DNA of 64,000 bases from Molossus alvarezi. Lineage: Eukaryota > Chordata > Mammalia > Chiroptera > Molossidae. The position numbers and the translations under genes were made by a program. Below are positions 9,305 through 19,468 of the stretch, in pieces (position 1 is the stretch's first letter; each line of letters starts with the position of its first letter). Location: contig CM073907.1 of NCBI GenBank assembly GCA_037176705.1, positions 15,221,001-15,285,000 on the forward strand. The letters are read 5' to 3'. Under the pieces are notes generated by a model that had not been told where the DNA came from, did no database searches, and saw only the letters and a list, made by a program, of their open reading frames with translations.

Positions 9305-10966
9305 GTGAGCGTCCCGTAGGTCCCACCCCATCATCCAAGCCCACCAAGACCCAGGCTTCGCCCCAACTCCAACCCTGCCCACCCCTGACTGAGCGCCGCA
9401 GCATTCCTGCCAGCCTACCCCAAGTTTAGGCCCCTGCTTTTCCAAGATCCGCCCATGCCAGGCCTAGATTCAGCCCATCTCACCCCAGTCCAACCATGAG
9501 CTCCTCTTACAGCCCTGCCCGCTCCACAGGGCCCAACCAATCCAGGCCTAGGCCTTCCCCTTTCAAGGCCTGGCACCTGCTGTAAGCCCTGCCTGTTGCA
9601 GCTCTGCTCCTTGGTGGACACTGACAGCCCCACCTCTTTCAGGCCTTTCCTTGACCACGCCCATGCTTCGCCCCTCTACCTCCGGGCTCCAGGTCTGGGC
9701 TCTTTCCCCTAAAAGGTGCCCTGGCTGGTTTGGCTCAGCGGTTAGAGCGTCAGCCTGCGGTCCAGAGGGACCCTGATTCGGTTCCCGCTAAGGGCATGTA
9801 CGGCGGTTTGTTCCCGGACCTTGGGCCTTCAAGAGGCAGCCACTCCATGTGTCCCTTTTAGGTGGTCCCTCCAGCCCCGCCCACACCCGGTTTAGATCCA
9901 CCCACTCAAGGCTCTAAGTCTGCACAACTGAGGAGTCTCCTCAAGTTTCAAGCCCCACTTCCTTGTCCTTGGTCCGGGAGACTAGGGATGGGGAACCTGC
10001 TCTTTTTTGGACTGCAGGCCCAATTTGAGGGGCCTGAGCTGTATCTTAAGGGAGAGAAGTCGCCCCTCAACAGTGTCTGTAGAACCACATGGGTGCTGGG
10101 CTGACCTGCACACATTTCCTGAGCTATCACACTAGACTCTAGAGTTTCAGGCCCCTAAGTGTGCAGAAATCCCTCTTAGCTACATCTCCTCATCGTCCTA
10201 ATTGGGTGGGCTGATGGGACTGCAGACTAGAGTGAATGGGTCAGAGAGCCGTGGAGGTGGTGTTGAGGGGCGTGGAGAACCAAGAGGGACTGACAGAGTT
10301 GCCCAACCTGTCTCTCTTCCTCCACTGGGGAGAGCCTGTTCCCTGTCAGAGCTGTTGGCAGTGCCCCTAGAAGAACCCCAGGCATGCCTGTCCCCCATTT
10401 CACTTCACTCCCAGCTCTTCTAACAGCCCCAGATTGACTGGGTGCCCCTTTAACTCTTGTTTGGATCCCCTCTCTCAAGGACAGGGGGCTAGCACCACAG
10501 GTCACTGGCCACTCCCCAGCCCTGCCACCAGAAGCCCCTGTGACATTTTCCACCTCCTCCCCCTCTCCCCTGTTCTCCTAGACTTTCCCTGTTTCCCTAC
10601 CATTTTGCCTCTATCTCTCCTATGTTTTCTTTTCCTTCTACCTCAATTCCTTGGCCCTTCTCTTCCTGTCTTCCCTCCAATCCTCTTTCCTGAGTCTTCT
10701 CCAATATCGCTGCTGTCTTTACCTTGGACCTTTCCACTCTATTTTCACCACCACCACCTCTTGGAATTCTCAATCTCCCTTTCTCCATCTCCCACCTTCC
10801 CTGCTACCCCACCCTCACTCTCCCCAAAACCCTCTCCCCATTTCCTCTCCTCACAATATTCCCTTCTGTTTCCCCCATCTCATCTTTCTGTTCCACTCTG
10901 TCCTTTCTGTCTCCCTCTCCCATCCCCCACCCTTCATGGCCCCATGCCCCCTCCCCACCCTCTTAG
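9305..10966 (+). other. MDGA1 intron between Ig6 and FN3, with CT-rich tract
   Basis: It contains a Ves SINE 5' part at 9717 to 9862 and a long pyrimidine-rich stretch at about 10,540 to 10,960 (clusters of CTCC, TTCC and CCCTC) leading into the FN3 acceptor. Open frames across the CT tract exist in several frames and are composition artefacts. Confidence 0.6.
9717..9862 (+). mobile_element. Ves SINE, 5' part
   Basis: It starts GCCCTGGCTGGTTTGGCTCA and GCGGTTAGAGCGTCAGCCTG with the tRNA-like A and B boxes, then CGGTTCCCGCTAAGGGCATG and GCCACTCCATGTGTCCCTTT. The CT-rich and A-rich tail is missing. Confidence 0.9.
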
Positions 10967-11118
10967 CCAAAGCCTACAGCCCGGAGTTTTACTTCAACAT
11001 TCCCAATCCCACCCACAGCCACAAGCTGTCCAAGAACTACTCCTACGTGCTGCAGTGGACGCAGAGGGAACCTGGTGCTGTTGAACCCGTGCTCAACTAC
11101 AGACTCAGTGTCTGTCAG
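10967..11118 (+). CDS. MDGA1: MDGA1 exon, FN3 region part 1 (frame intact)
   Basis: The acceptor accctcttag opens a 152-nt exon reading AKAYSPEFYFNIPNPT and YVLQWTQREPGAVEPVLNY, ending LSVCQ before the donor gtgggc. This is the first half of the fibronectin-III-like region that links the Ig array to the MAM domain. The frame is open. The Cys in SVCQ stands where I recall Arg, another CpG-type change. Confidence 0.9.
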
Positions 11119-11529
11119 GTGGGCCAAGGGGGAAAGGGACCCCAGTGTCAGCTGACCCTGAGGTGCTCATGGAGCCAGGGAAAGGGGTTGGAGATGGGAC
11201 TGGGACACACTGACCCTTCTTATGGACAACTCTTCAGTGCCAGACAGAAAGTATTCTGGGAGCAGCAGCAGGAGCTGGGAGGTGCTAGGTACCTGATGCC
11301 TCTGGACCCATGCTCTGGGCACAGCCCTGAGAGTTGGGCAGGGGTCCGGGGGGATGCAGAGTCAGCTCTGCTCATGAAACAAAGAATTTACTCTTACATC
11401 AGAAGCTTAAGGCAGAAACCTAAGGCATGAGCTTACGTCTCACCCACAGGGTGTCTAGAATGAAAGGCCAGAGCCATGTGCTGGTTTCGTGTCCTAATTC
11501 CATGTGGTTCTGCCTAGCCCACAGGGTGT

Positions 11530-11745
11530 GACTCTGGGCAGACTGCCCAAGCTAGGATCTAGCTCTGTATGGACGTGGGCAAGCTACGTCTGTGTGGTCT
11601 GTTTCCTCTTCTGTGTAATGGAGGTAAAATTGCAGTATTCTGCCTCATAGGACCATTATTTTGAGGATTAAATGAGTTGATCACTGCAAAGGATTTAGTG
11701 CCTAGCACACAGTAAGTGTTTGATGTGTGTTGCTATCACTTATTA
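11530..11745 (+). repeat. MIR relic
   Basis: Sense MIR wording: GTGGGCAAGCTACGTCTGTG, TTTCCTCTTCTGTGTAATGG, GGATTAAATGAGTTGATCAC, TGCCTAGCACACAGTAAGTG. It lies inside the FN3 intron. Confidence 0.85.
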
Positions 11746-11939
11746 TTAAGACAGCCCTGAGAGGTGGGCATGGAAGGGGTGAGTGCTCCATCCCACAGAG
11801 GAGGAACTAAGGCCTGCTTCCTAGTCCTTTCCTCTTCCTGCTCCTTGATGCTGTCCTGCAAAGTCACACCAGGGCCTGGGCCGGTGCTCTGGCGTAGGCC
11901 ATGGCCTGCCTAGCCTCTGGGAACTCCCTATATTGGCAG

Positions 11940-12117
11940 CTAAATCAGCACAATGCCATGGTGAAGGCCATTCCAGTGCAGCGTGTGGAGAAGGGGCAGC
12001 TGCTGGAGTACATCCTGACTAACCTCCGCGTGCCCCACAGCTACGAGGTCAGCCTCACGTCATATACCACCTTTGCAGCTGGTGACATGGCCTCTCGCAT
12101 CATCCACTACACAGAGT
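11940..12117 (+). CDS. MDGA1: MDGA1 exon, FN3 region part 2 (frame intact)
   Basis: The acceptor tattggcag is followed by LNQHNAMVKAIPVQRVEKG and YILTNLRVPHSYEVSL, ending IIHYTE and one base before the donor gtatgt. It completes the FN3-like region. No stop or frameshift is seen. Substitutions relative to MDGA1 from memory include Arg to Gln (PVQR). Confidence 0.9.
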
Positions 12118-12351
12118 GTATGTGGTGGTGGGAAGGGTGGGCCCATCTATGTCCAGGGGACCCCACCACCCTCACCACATGGTTCCTGAGCTTGGGGCTC
12201 CCCACTATGCAGTGTCCTGCTCTGTCACTGCAGGCCAGTCCCCTCTGGCTCCCTATCCTGGCTCTGGGGACCCTCCCCTTGGTCCTAAGCATGGGCACCC
12301 TCTGCATAGCCCCACTCGATTCTGACTTGGTTGTCTTGCTTGCCTTCTCAG

Positions 12352-12375
12352 CTATCAACTCTCCCAATCTGTCAG
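12352..12375 (+). CDS. MDGA1: MDGA1 24-nt micro-exon (FN3-MAM linker)
   Basis: A 24-nt exon between tgccttctcag and gtgaga, reading INSPNLS in the phase set by its neighbours (1-1). MDGA1 has exactly this linker before the MAM domain. It is short, but the residue match and both splice sites are convincing. Confidence 0.85.
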
Positions 12376-13341
12376 GTGAGACACTCCCACCCACTTTTCC
12401 TTCTCCATAGGGACACAGAAGCAGCCCTGGTGGGAGGAAGGGACCTGAAGAGATACTCAGAAAGAAAATCGGATGGAGGCCAGTGGCTGGAAGGAGAAGC
12501 AGAAGGGAGCAGGGCTGGGCTTGGAGATGTTTGCATCCAGAATTTATTCTGGGTCTTAAAGGTGGGGGACAGGGGTGGAGTTGGGGGACATCTCAAACTC
12601 ACGGCCTTTCATCCTTACTCATCACCACTCACTGTCCCCAAAAGAAAGGCCAGTCCATATCCCTGTTCTCTGGGGCAGATGTCCTTAATCTGATATCCAT
12701 GGACTCCTAAAGGATCTGAGTACAGAATTTAGGGGGTCTGTGAATCTGGAACCTGGAAGGGCATACACTTCTTTCTTTTCCCCAACTTCTGGCAGAAGTG
12801 TAACATCTCCTTCAATGATGAAAGTAGACAACCAACCACAGTAGTGTAATCAGTACTTGTGATTTTGTCATCAGAAATTTGATGTTTTCACATCACCTTA
12901 AAGTTGTTGCACTCTCTCTCAATATCATTTCTATTCCTTGGTGTTTCAGAACACGGCAGTTATTAGACCTAGCGCTAGATCTGATTTAATTAGTTAGATA
13001 ATAAAGAAGTCTACTTATTGTAACACAAATTTGTTTAAATATATTTCACAACTCTTCATGTAACTGATTTTCTGTGCAATCCTTTGTGTTTCCTTTTGTG
13101 CATCTGAAATCATTACTCTGAGATGGGTCCTTAGGCTTCAGTAGTTGCCAGAGGCTCTGTGGTGGCACCAAAAGGCTGAGAAGTCCTGTTGTGGGAACAA
13201 ATTAGCAGGGCCCTGTGGCCTGGTTTCTCAAGCCTTGTAATCCTGGGCCCACTCAGGGGTGGCCAGGGAGGGCCAAGCGGGACAAGAGGACCTCGGGAGG
13301 CTGACCCTCTTTGTCTTACCCCCACTTCCCACCCCATGCAG

Positions 13342-13494
13342 ACAACACCTGCCACTTTGAGGATGAGAAGATCTGTGGCTACACCCAGGACCTGACAGAC
13401 AACTTTGACTGGACACAGCAGAACACCTTAACCCAGAACCCCAAGCATTCTCCCAATACGGATCCCCCTACTGACATCAGCGGCACCCCTGAGG
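13342..13494 (+). CDS. MDGA1: MDGA1 exon, MAM domain part 1 (frame intact)
   Basis: The acceptor ccccatgcag, then [18 protein letters not shown] and [19 protein letters not shown], ending DISGTPEG at the donor gtgagg. The two MAM cysteines (TCHFED and ICGY) and the FDW signature are present. Two Arg positions I recall are now Gln (WTQ) and His (PKH). Confidence 0.92.
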
Positions 13495-13818
13495 GTGAGG
13501 ACATGGCCTACTGCTAGGGATAGAGGACTGTTAGAGTCTAGCTTCAGGGAGCCCCAGTCTAGTGGACAGATATAGCCCTGTCCTCAGGGAGCCCCAGTCT
13601 GAGGGGAGACAGCTCTATTCAAACAGAGCATCAGGAAGAAGAGAAACTTCAGTAGAGCTAGGAACTCATGAAGACTGGCCTGGAACCCCTGCTATGAGGC
13701 AGGGAGGATGGGGTGTGTTGGGGAAAGGCCCCTGGTATTCATACAGCCCAGACTATGGCAGAGAAAGAGGTCTGGGTGGGGGGAAGAGGAGGCTGTTGTA
13801 TTCCCCCCTCCCCTGCAG

Positions 13819-13952
13819 GCTACTACATGTTCATTGAGACCTCAAGGCCCCGGGAGCTGGGGGACCGTGCACAGTTGGTGAGTCCCCTGTACAATGCCAG
13901 TGCCAAGTTCTACTGCATCTCCTTCTTCTACAACTGTATGGGAAACACATCG
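13819..13952 (+). pseudogene. MDGA1: MDGA1 exon, MAM part 2, 1-nt deletion
   Basis: The acceptor cccctgcag, then YYMFIETSRPRELGDRAQL, LVSPLYNASAKFYCISFFY. From there the family continues His-Met-Tyr-Gly-Lys-His-Ile, but here the bases after TTC-TAC (aactgtatgggaaac) are one short near 13,930, so the exon is 134 nt instead of 135. The reading frame into the next exon is lost, although the donor gtgagt and the ACACATCG exon end are conserved. Confidence 0.88.
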
Positions 13953-14227
13953 GTGAGTCAGGGGACCAGGTAGTCTGCCCAGTGTGTGTCAGGGCTGGAG
14001 GGCGGCAAAGGGTCCGCAGGAGGCTAGGGAACTGCCCATGCGTGGCCTGAATTTCCCAACTTGGCTGAATCAGAGATCCCTGGAGGGAGAGTGGGCAGAA
14101 TCTGCACAAAGGGAGAGGTCCAGAGCCAGCTCCTGTGAGGTTTTGAGATGATCAAGGCTTCCTGAGTCTGGGGAGAAGATGGCTCCAGTAGGATGAGATG
14201 AGGGTCTGGAAGGAGTGGAGAAAACAG

Positions 14228-14375
14228 CTAAGAGGTCGCATGTATTGAGTGTCTGCCAGGGGCCAGGTGGCATCTTGGGTGCTCTGCACCTGTGGTCTTA
14301 TTATCCCTTACAGCCTCCAGGTGAGGGAGGTGTTCAGTGAGGTTAAGTATTTGCTCAAGACCACACAGCAACCCA
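14228..14375 (-). repeat. MIR relic
   Basis: Reverse MIR wording: TGTATTGAGTGTCTGCCAGG, GTTCAGTGAGGTTAAGTATT, GCTCAAGACCACACAGCAA. It lies in the long MAM intron. Confidence 0.75.
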
Positions 14376-15779
14376 AACCTGTCGGACTTCCTCCAACCCT
14401 AGACAAGGGCTGGAAGGGTGAGCTTTGTGAGCAGTGAGAGGAAGCCCTGCCTCCTGAGTGTGGGTGTGCACCTGAGGAGAGCCCTTGGAAAGAGGCAGGT
14501 CGGCAGGAGCATCACACGAACCAGGGACTCCCCAGTGCAGCCTTTGCTTCCAGAGACCTGCACCAGGCGCTGCCGTAACCGCGTGGACAAGCTCCCCATG
14601 CTCTTGGCATCCACAGTCAAGTTAGAGGGACAGACAATGAACAACTAATTGTACCAGATAAGAATCAAATGGCCACTGTGACACGTGTCTGTGGCAGGAG
14701 GACAGGGAACAAGACAGCTGGTGATAGGGACCGACTCTGAGGCCTGGATATAGAAGACTCTGCTGAGGAATTAACAATTTAAAAACTTTTATCCATTTGC
14801 TTGTGTCCTTACTTATTGGGAAAGTACTGTATTCTGCGTGGGTCAGAAGGTACAAAAGGGCCATGATGAGAGTCCATCCCATCCCATCTTCCTGCCACTT
14901 ATAGCTCCACTCCAGAGGCAATCATTGTACTAGATTTGGGGAAATTTCCAGAAATACTTTATGCGTACAGAAGCAGTGCCCATGTACTGTCCCCAGCCAG
15001 TATTACACTGTTCTCAGCCTTGTTCTCCCTCTGAACTGTGCATCTTGATGACCCCGCCTCATCAGGCCACAGAACACTTAGTTGTTCTCCAAGACTGCTC
15101 AGTAGAGGAAGTGACTTGAAGCAAGTGTGGACCTAAAGGCTCATTGTGGAGAAGTTCCCGCAGGTCATATGATGGGTTAAGCTGAACTGCTAAACTGTAC
15201 TGGGGTGGGATGAAAGGTTCTTATAACCCCAGGGCCCCAGGTCACCCACACTGACCAGTTTGCCCACAGCTGGGCCTAGGCTTTGTGAGAAGCTTCTTCT
15301 GAGGTAGACGAGGTGGACTGCCCATTCTGCCCCACCTCTTGTTTCCATGTGGCTTCCCAGCTCCAGTAACCAATGCAAACTGATTCTGCTTTGCCCCAAC
15401 CTGTTCCAGATTTATACTGGAAGTCCCATATTGCAGGCCAACTCGGAGAGTTGGTCATTTTATCCCCAACTCAGGAGAGGCACTGGAGACCCAGTTGCCA
15501 AGAGGAGCATATTGGGTCCGGTAGGGCCCTGGGAAATCAGGCCTTGTGAGCTGGGATGCCAGGGTGTCTGGGAGCAGCCAGCTCAAGAGCTTGTCGGTGT
15601 TTTGGGGGGTGGAACAAACCATCAGCAAAAGCACCCCGGGGAAGATTTGATTCTAGCTGAAAAGACCCTGTGAGTATCAGATGTGCCCAGCAAAGATGTG
15701 TGCTGCCCTGTCCCTGGTCAGGAGGACTGAACTGCAGCGATGCTGTGGAGGGGACCCCTGTCACGTCAGGCTACTCCCG

Positions 15780-16230
15780 GCTCTGTTCCATCACCATCCT
15801 CTCCAGGCCTCCCCTACATGATCAGACCCTGCCTGCTTCTCTGACCTTGTTTTCTGCTGCTCTTCCTCTGGCGACCAATTTGCTCAATCACACAGGTGTC
15901 CTTGCTTTTCTTCAAGTGCTTGAGGCAGGTTTCTGCCTTAGAAGCCTTTGCTCATGATGTCCCCTGGCCTGGAACATTTCTCCCTTCCCTTCATTCAGGC
16001 CTCCTCAGAGAGGTCCCTGAGAGCCCCATCTGAGATAAGTCTTCATTCTCTTCCCTGAATTATTTTCTTTTGAATGCTGACCACCAACAGAGCACAAGCT
16101 CCAGGAGGGCAGGGGTCCTTGTCTATTCACTGATGTATCCCCAGTGCCTAGAATAGTGCCTGACACAGAGTGGTGCTCAATTAGTTGAATGAATGAATGA
16201 ATGAATGAATGAATGAATGAATGAATGGAT
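15780..16230 (+). repeat. L2 LINE 3' end with (GAAT)n tail
   Basis: A clear L2 3' end: CTGGCCTGGAACATTTCTCC, CCTCCTCAGAGAGGTCCCTG, CACAAGCTCCAGGAGGGCAG, ATGTATCCCCAGTGCCTAGA. It runs into ten or so GAAT units at 16,185 to 16,230, the natural L2 terminus expanded into a microsatellite. Confidence 0.9.
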
Positions 16231-16324
16231 GATACGGGGTCTGAACTTGATAAATCCCAAGGTAACTTCTAATCCTGAGATCCTATAAAAGTCCTCTCAC
16301 TCCTGATGACAGTTGTGAACAATT

Positions 16325-16830
16325 CTTCATTCAGCGTTTAATTATTGAGAACCAATAGCATTTTGATGCAGACTTTCCCTCCAGGAGTCATGGGGAAGAG
16401 TAAATGGAAATCCCAGTAACTGCCGTACTGCGCAGAGTGTGGGCTGGGCCTGGAGAGCTTCAGTTTAGACTCAGAGTTCCCAGGAAGCATAGAGAACTCC
16501 CAGCTCAAGCCTAGGAAGACTTCTCGGAGGAGGTGACATTTCAGAGAGACCTTGAAGCACAAGAAGGATGTGGCTAGGGGAACGTGGTAGGGAAGGGCAT
16601 CTCAAGCAGTGGGAACAGCAAAAGTCCAGAGGCTGGAAAGCTTGAGTATGTCCAGGCTCCAGCGTGCAGTTCCACTGGGCTTTGAGGAGCTGAGGAACAT
16701 AGGGAAGAATGCAGGGAGCAGACCCTCCCTCAGGGGAGGCTGAAGGTCTTGGGCCTGGCTGTCTCTGTGAAAGACCATCAGGAAGCCTCTGAGCAGGGGA
16801 GAGCTTGGAGCCAGTGTAGTGCTCAGGGGA
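16325..16830 (-). repeat. L2 LINE relic
   Basis: Reverse L2 wording: TTCTCGGAGGAGGTGACATT, GAGAGACCTTGAAGCACAAG, GGGAACAGCAAAAGTCCAGA, CTCTGAGCAGGGGAGAGCTT. With the preceding + strand copy it forms two L2 fragments in opposite orientation. Confidence 0.75.
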
Positions 16831-18232
16831 GGAGGCAGAAATTCAGTTTGAACATTCAGTTTGAAATTCAAATTGAACAGTGAAAAGGTGGAGTGCCCTC
16901 ATTAGCATACTCGGGACAGTGTGGTGCTAGAGGAAAAAAGGTATGAATGAGGCTGGACCCAAGGGGGCTAGGGACAGGGAAAGATCTCCAGAAAGGGGAA
17001 GAAAAAGAGGTCCCTTTAGGGCTGGTGGGGAGGCCGGAAGGTTTTGGGGCTTGAGCCCTGCTGAAGTCAGTGTGCCACCTCCTGACCCACTGGGTGCTGG
17101 TGGTTGCCCTCTCGTGGCCCCAGCTGCTCGTAGGTCCCCTACTCAGGCCTGGATCTGCTGCTGGGGAAGAGGGTGTTTCTTGCTGTCCTGATACCTCCTC
17201 TCCCCTCCCCTCCCACCCTACCTCACAGTTCTGGGCACCTGCTGTCCCCAGACCTTGTTTCATGGGCTCTTTTTGGTCCAAGCCAACTCCTTTTATCTCA
17301 GGCAGGTACCATTTGGTGGCTCTCCCCCTTAGGGGTCTGTCTATCTGGTGTCACAGATGGTGTGGCTTTGTCTGTGGGCAGCACTGTGGAAATGCCAGCC
17401 ACCAGGCACCGTTTAAGTAGATTCCTCTTCCCTCTGAGCCAGGCCTGTCATGTCACTGTGGGCTCCAGATAGGCTGGAAGAGCGCGGAGGGGGCATGACA
17501 CTGTCTGGGTGCTTAGTGGAGCCATGAACCCTCTCCTCCAGTGTCCCCAGCACCTCCAGAATGCCAGGCCCTGTGGCTGTGGGCAAATGGGCTCAGCACC
17601 CACAGACTAATGCCTCCAAAATTTTACTGCTACTCCTTTCACCATAGTTGTGTGGCACATAAACTAATCTTTCTTTAAATCAACTAATTCCCCCCCTTTT
17701 TTTTTTAGCTTTGTCTTAAGCATTACTATTAGAGAAATCATGGGTTTGAAGTGCTAGCTTTATTCACTTCGTAAAACATACATAGAAGTATTAAAAATGT
17801 TGAGGTCCATTGCCATACCTCCAGAAACCCTCCCACATGTCATGGGTCTGCGTTGCGTGCTTTGGAGTTCTGCCGTGTGTGCAGGCGTGAGCCCCATCAC
17901 CCTGGGACCAGCTTCCTGTCTGGAGGGCGGAGAGTGGTGTGTGCGTGTGCATGTGTGTGTGTTTGGGTGGGGAGATGAGCTGATCAGGAAGAAAGGAAAG
18001 AAATGAAAGAAAATTTGCCAACCCTGCTGCTGTTCGTGTCTGTCCTGTGTTAATCGCCGCCCCTCCCCTCCGCCCCGGGAGAATGGGACATTGAGCCTTA
18101 TGCGATGGGGACAGGTCCTGTCTAACAGGGACAGTGCTGTGGGCAGCGGTGGGAGAGCAGAGCTTGGGGAATGAGGAGGGGAAGGGTGCCCTGGTCCGGA
18201 CCTCACTGGGCCCTCTCTTCACACCCACCCAG

Positions 18233-18363
18233 GCTCCCTCAACCTCCTGGTACAATCTCGGAACAAAGGGGCCCTGTACACGCACGCTTGGTCCCTCAGT
18301 GGCAATAAGGGCAACGTGTGGCAGCAGGCCCACGTGCCCATCAACCCCAGCGGGCCCTTCCAG
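18233..18363 (+). CDS. MDGA1: MDGA1 exon, MAM part 3 (frame intact)
   Basis: The acceptor acacccacccag, then GSLNLLVQSRNKGALYTHA and WSLSGNKGNVWQQAHVPIN, ending SGPFQ at the donor gtgagt. The MAM beta-strand motif (NVWQQAHV) is preserved. Arg to Gln (VQSR) and Asp to Tyr (ALYTH) differ from MDGA1 as recalled. The exon is open, but its predecessor hands it the wrong frame. Confidence 0.92.
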
Positions 18364-18576
18364 GTGAGTCTGCCGGTCCCCAAGCCCCCGAGACTCTCCG
18401 GCCTTTGAGTGCTGCTCAGCCAGGAATCTCCGGAGGGCTTAGTGTTCCTGGGAGCCGGGTGGGAAGCTGGCAGGGGTGTGTGTTGGGGGGCTCCAGGGGC
18501 ACTGAGGGGAAGGGGTGGCAGTCTGTCTGGCAGAACCTCCCTAAGCCCTGCTCCCTGCTCTCTGACCCTACCCCAG

Positions 18577-18685
18577 ATTATATTTGAGGGGGTTCGAGGC
18601 TTGGGCTACCTGGGAGATATGGCCATAGATGATGTCATGCTAAAGAAGGGAGAGTGTCCCTGGAAGCAGATGGATCCCAATAAAG
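18577..18685 (+). CDS. MDGA1: MDGA1 exon, MAM part 4 (frame intact)
   Basis: The acceptor ctaccccag, then [19 protein letters not shown] and [17 protein letters not shown], donor gtgaag. This contains the closing MAM signature (GYxGDxAIDD) and its last Cys (GECP). Three changes (VML, CPW, QMD) look like CpG decay of Thr and Arg codons. Confidence 0.92.
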
Positions 18686-18995
18686 GTGAAGACAGAAAGA
18701 GGGGGTGAATGTGGGGGGGGCTGCGTGGGTGGGTACCTATGTCCAGGGAGGAGAGTCTTTGGGTCTGAACGGGGGTTCAGAGTGGCTGGGTGACAGGCTG
18801 TGCATCAGTGATGAGGTAAACACTGGGCTCAGGCTGTGGGGTGTACGTAGGGCGATGAGAAGACCAGACCCTGCCCTCCTGTGAGTGTGCTTAGCTGTTG
18901 TCATACCAGACTGTCTCCTGTGCCTGTGTCTGGGTACAGCTCTGTGTGTGTGGGTCCAGATGTGAACATGTGTTCCCCCAGGGGCCAGATGTTTG

Positions 18996-19215
18996 CAGTA
19001 ATAACAGCTCAAGTTTACCGAGCAATTACTATGTACCAGGCAAGATACAAAAACATGAGCTCATTCAATCTTCAAAACAGTCCTGTGGGGTAGCTCTGAC
19101 TATTAGATTCATTTTACAGATGAGAAAATTGAGGCCCCCTGAGGTTGAGTAAAGTGCTCTTAGTGAGTCACAGAGCCAGGATTTGGACCCCGCAGGCTGA
19201 GTCAACCCTCACACC
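18996..19215 (-). repeat. MIR relic
   Basis: Reverse MIR wording: GAGCAATTACTATGTACCAG, ATTTTACAGATGAGAAAATT, CACAGAGCCAGGATTTGGAC. It lies in the last MDGA1 intron. Confidence 0.85.
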
Positions 19216-19376
19216 ACACACCTTAAGTCTGTGCTGAGTGTGTCTGTGTCTGCCTTCAGGTCCCCAGAGGGGGAGAAAGTAGCAGGTCCTCCCACAGCCT
19301 GCCTGCCTGCCTGCTACTACTCCCTGGTCCTCCAAGCTGACTGGCGCCTGGCCTGTCCCCCTCTCTCCTGTGGCAC

Positions 19377-19468
19377 TGGTGGAGATGCCAGGCAGTGGAG
19401 TGCTTCGCCAGCCCCGCCCTCAGCTCTGGGGGCCCGTGGCCATCTTCCTCTTGGCGTTACAGAGATGA
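19377..19468 (+). pseudogene. MDGA1: MDGA1 last coding exon (GPI signal), acceptor lost
   Basis: In the expected phase the sequence reads VVEMPGSG, then a variable stretch, then PQLWGPVAIFLLALQR and TGA (19,466-19,468). This is the short hydrophobic tail that is cleaved for GPI attachment in MDGA1. The base pair where the acceptor AG should be is AC (19,375-19,376, context tgtggcac), so the normal splice site is gone. An AG at 19,390-19,391 lies 15 nt downstream in the right phase and could act as a cryptic acceptor, losing five residues. The reading frame of the exon itself is intact. Confidence 0.85.

Larger units (their letters stand above)
13953..18232 (+). other. MDGA1 intron inside the MAM domain
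   Basis: A 4.3-kb intron carrying the MIR and two L2 fragments listed separately. The parts 14,400 to 15,780 and 16,830 to 18,230 hold no repeat or gene that I recognise. Near 17,940 to 17,970 there is a short GT-rich run. Confidence 0.6.

Noticed and set aside
10434..11430. Pro/Leu/Ser-rich frames of 216 and 259 codons
   Set aside because: They run through a pyrimidine-rich intron tract into the FN3 exon. Only the exon part (10,967-11,118) is homologous to a protein.
881..19468. MDGA1 as a processed retrocopy
   Set aside because: Introns with good splice sites lie between all exons, so it is the original locus or a genomic duplicate.
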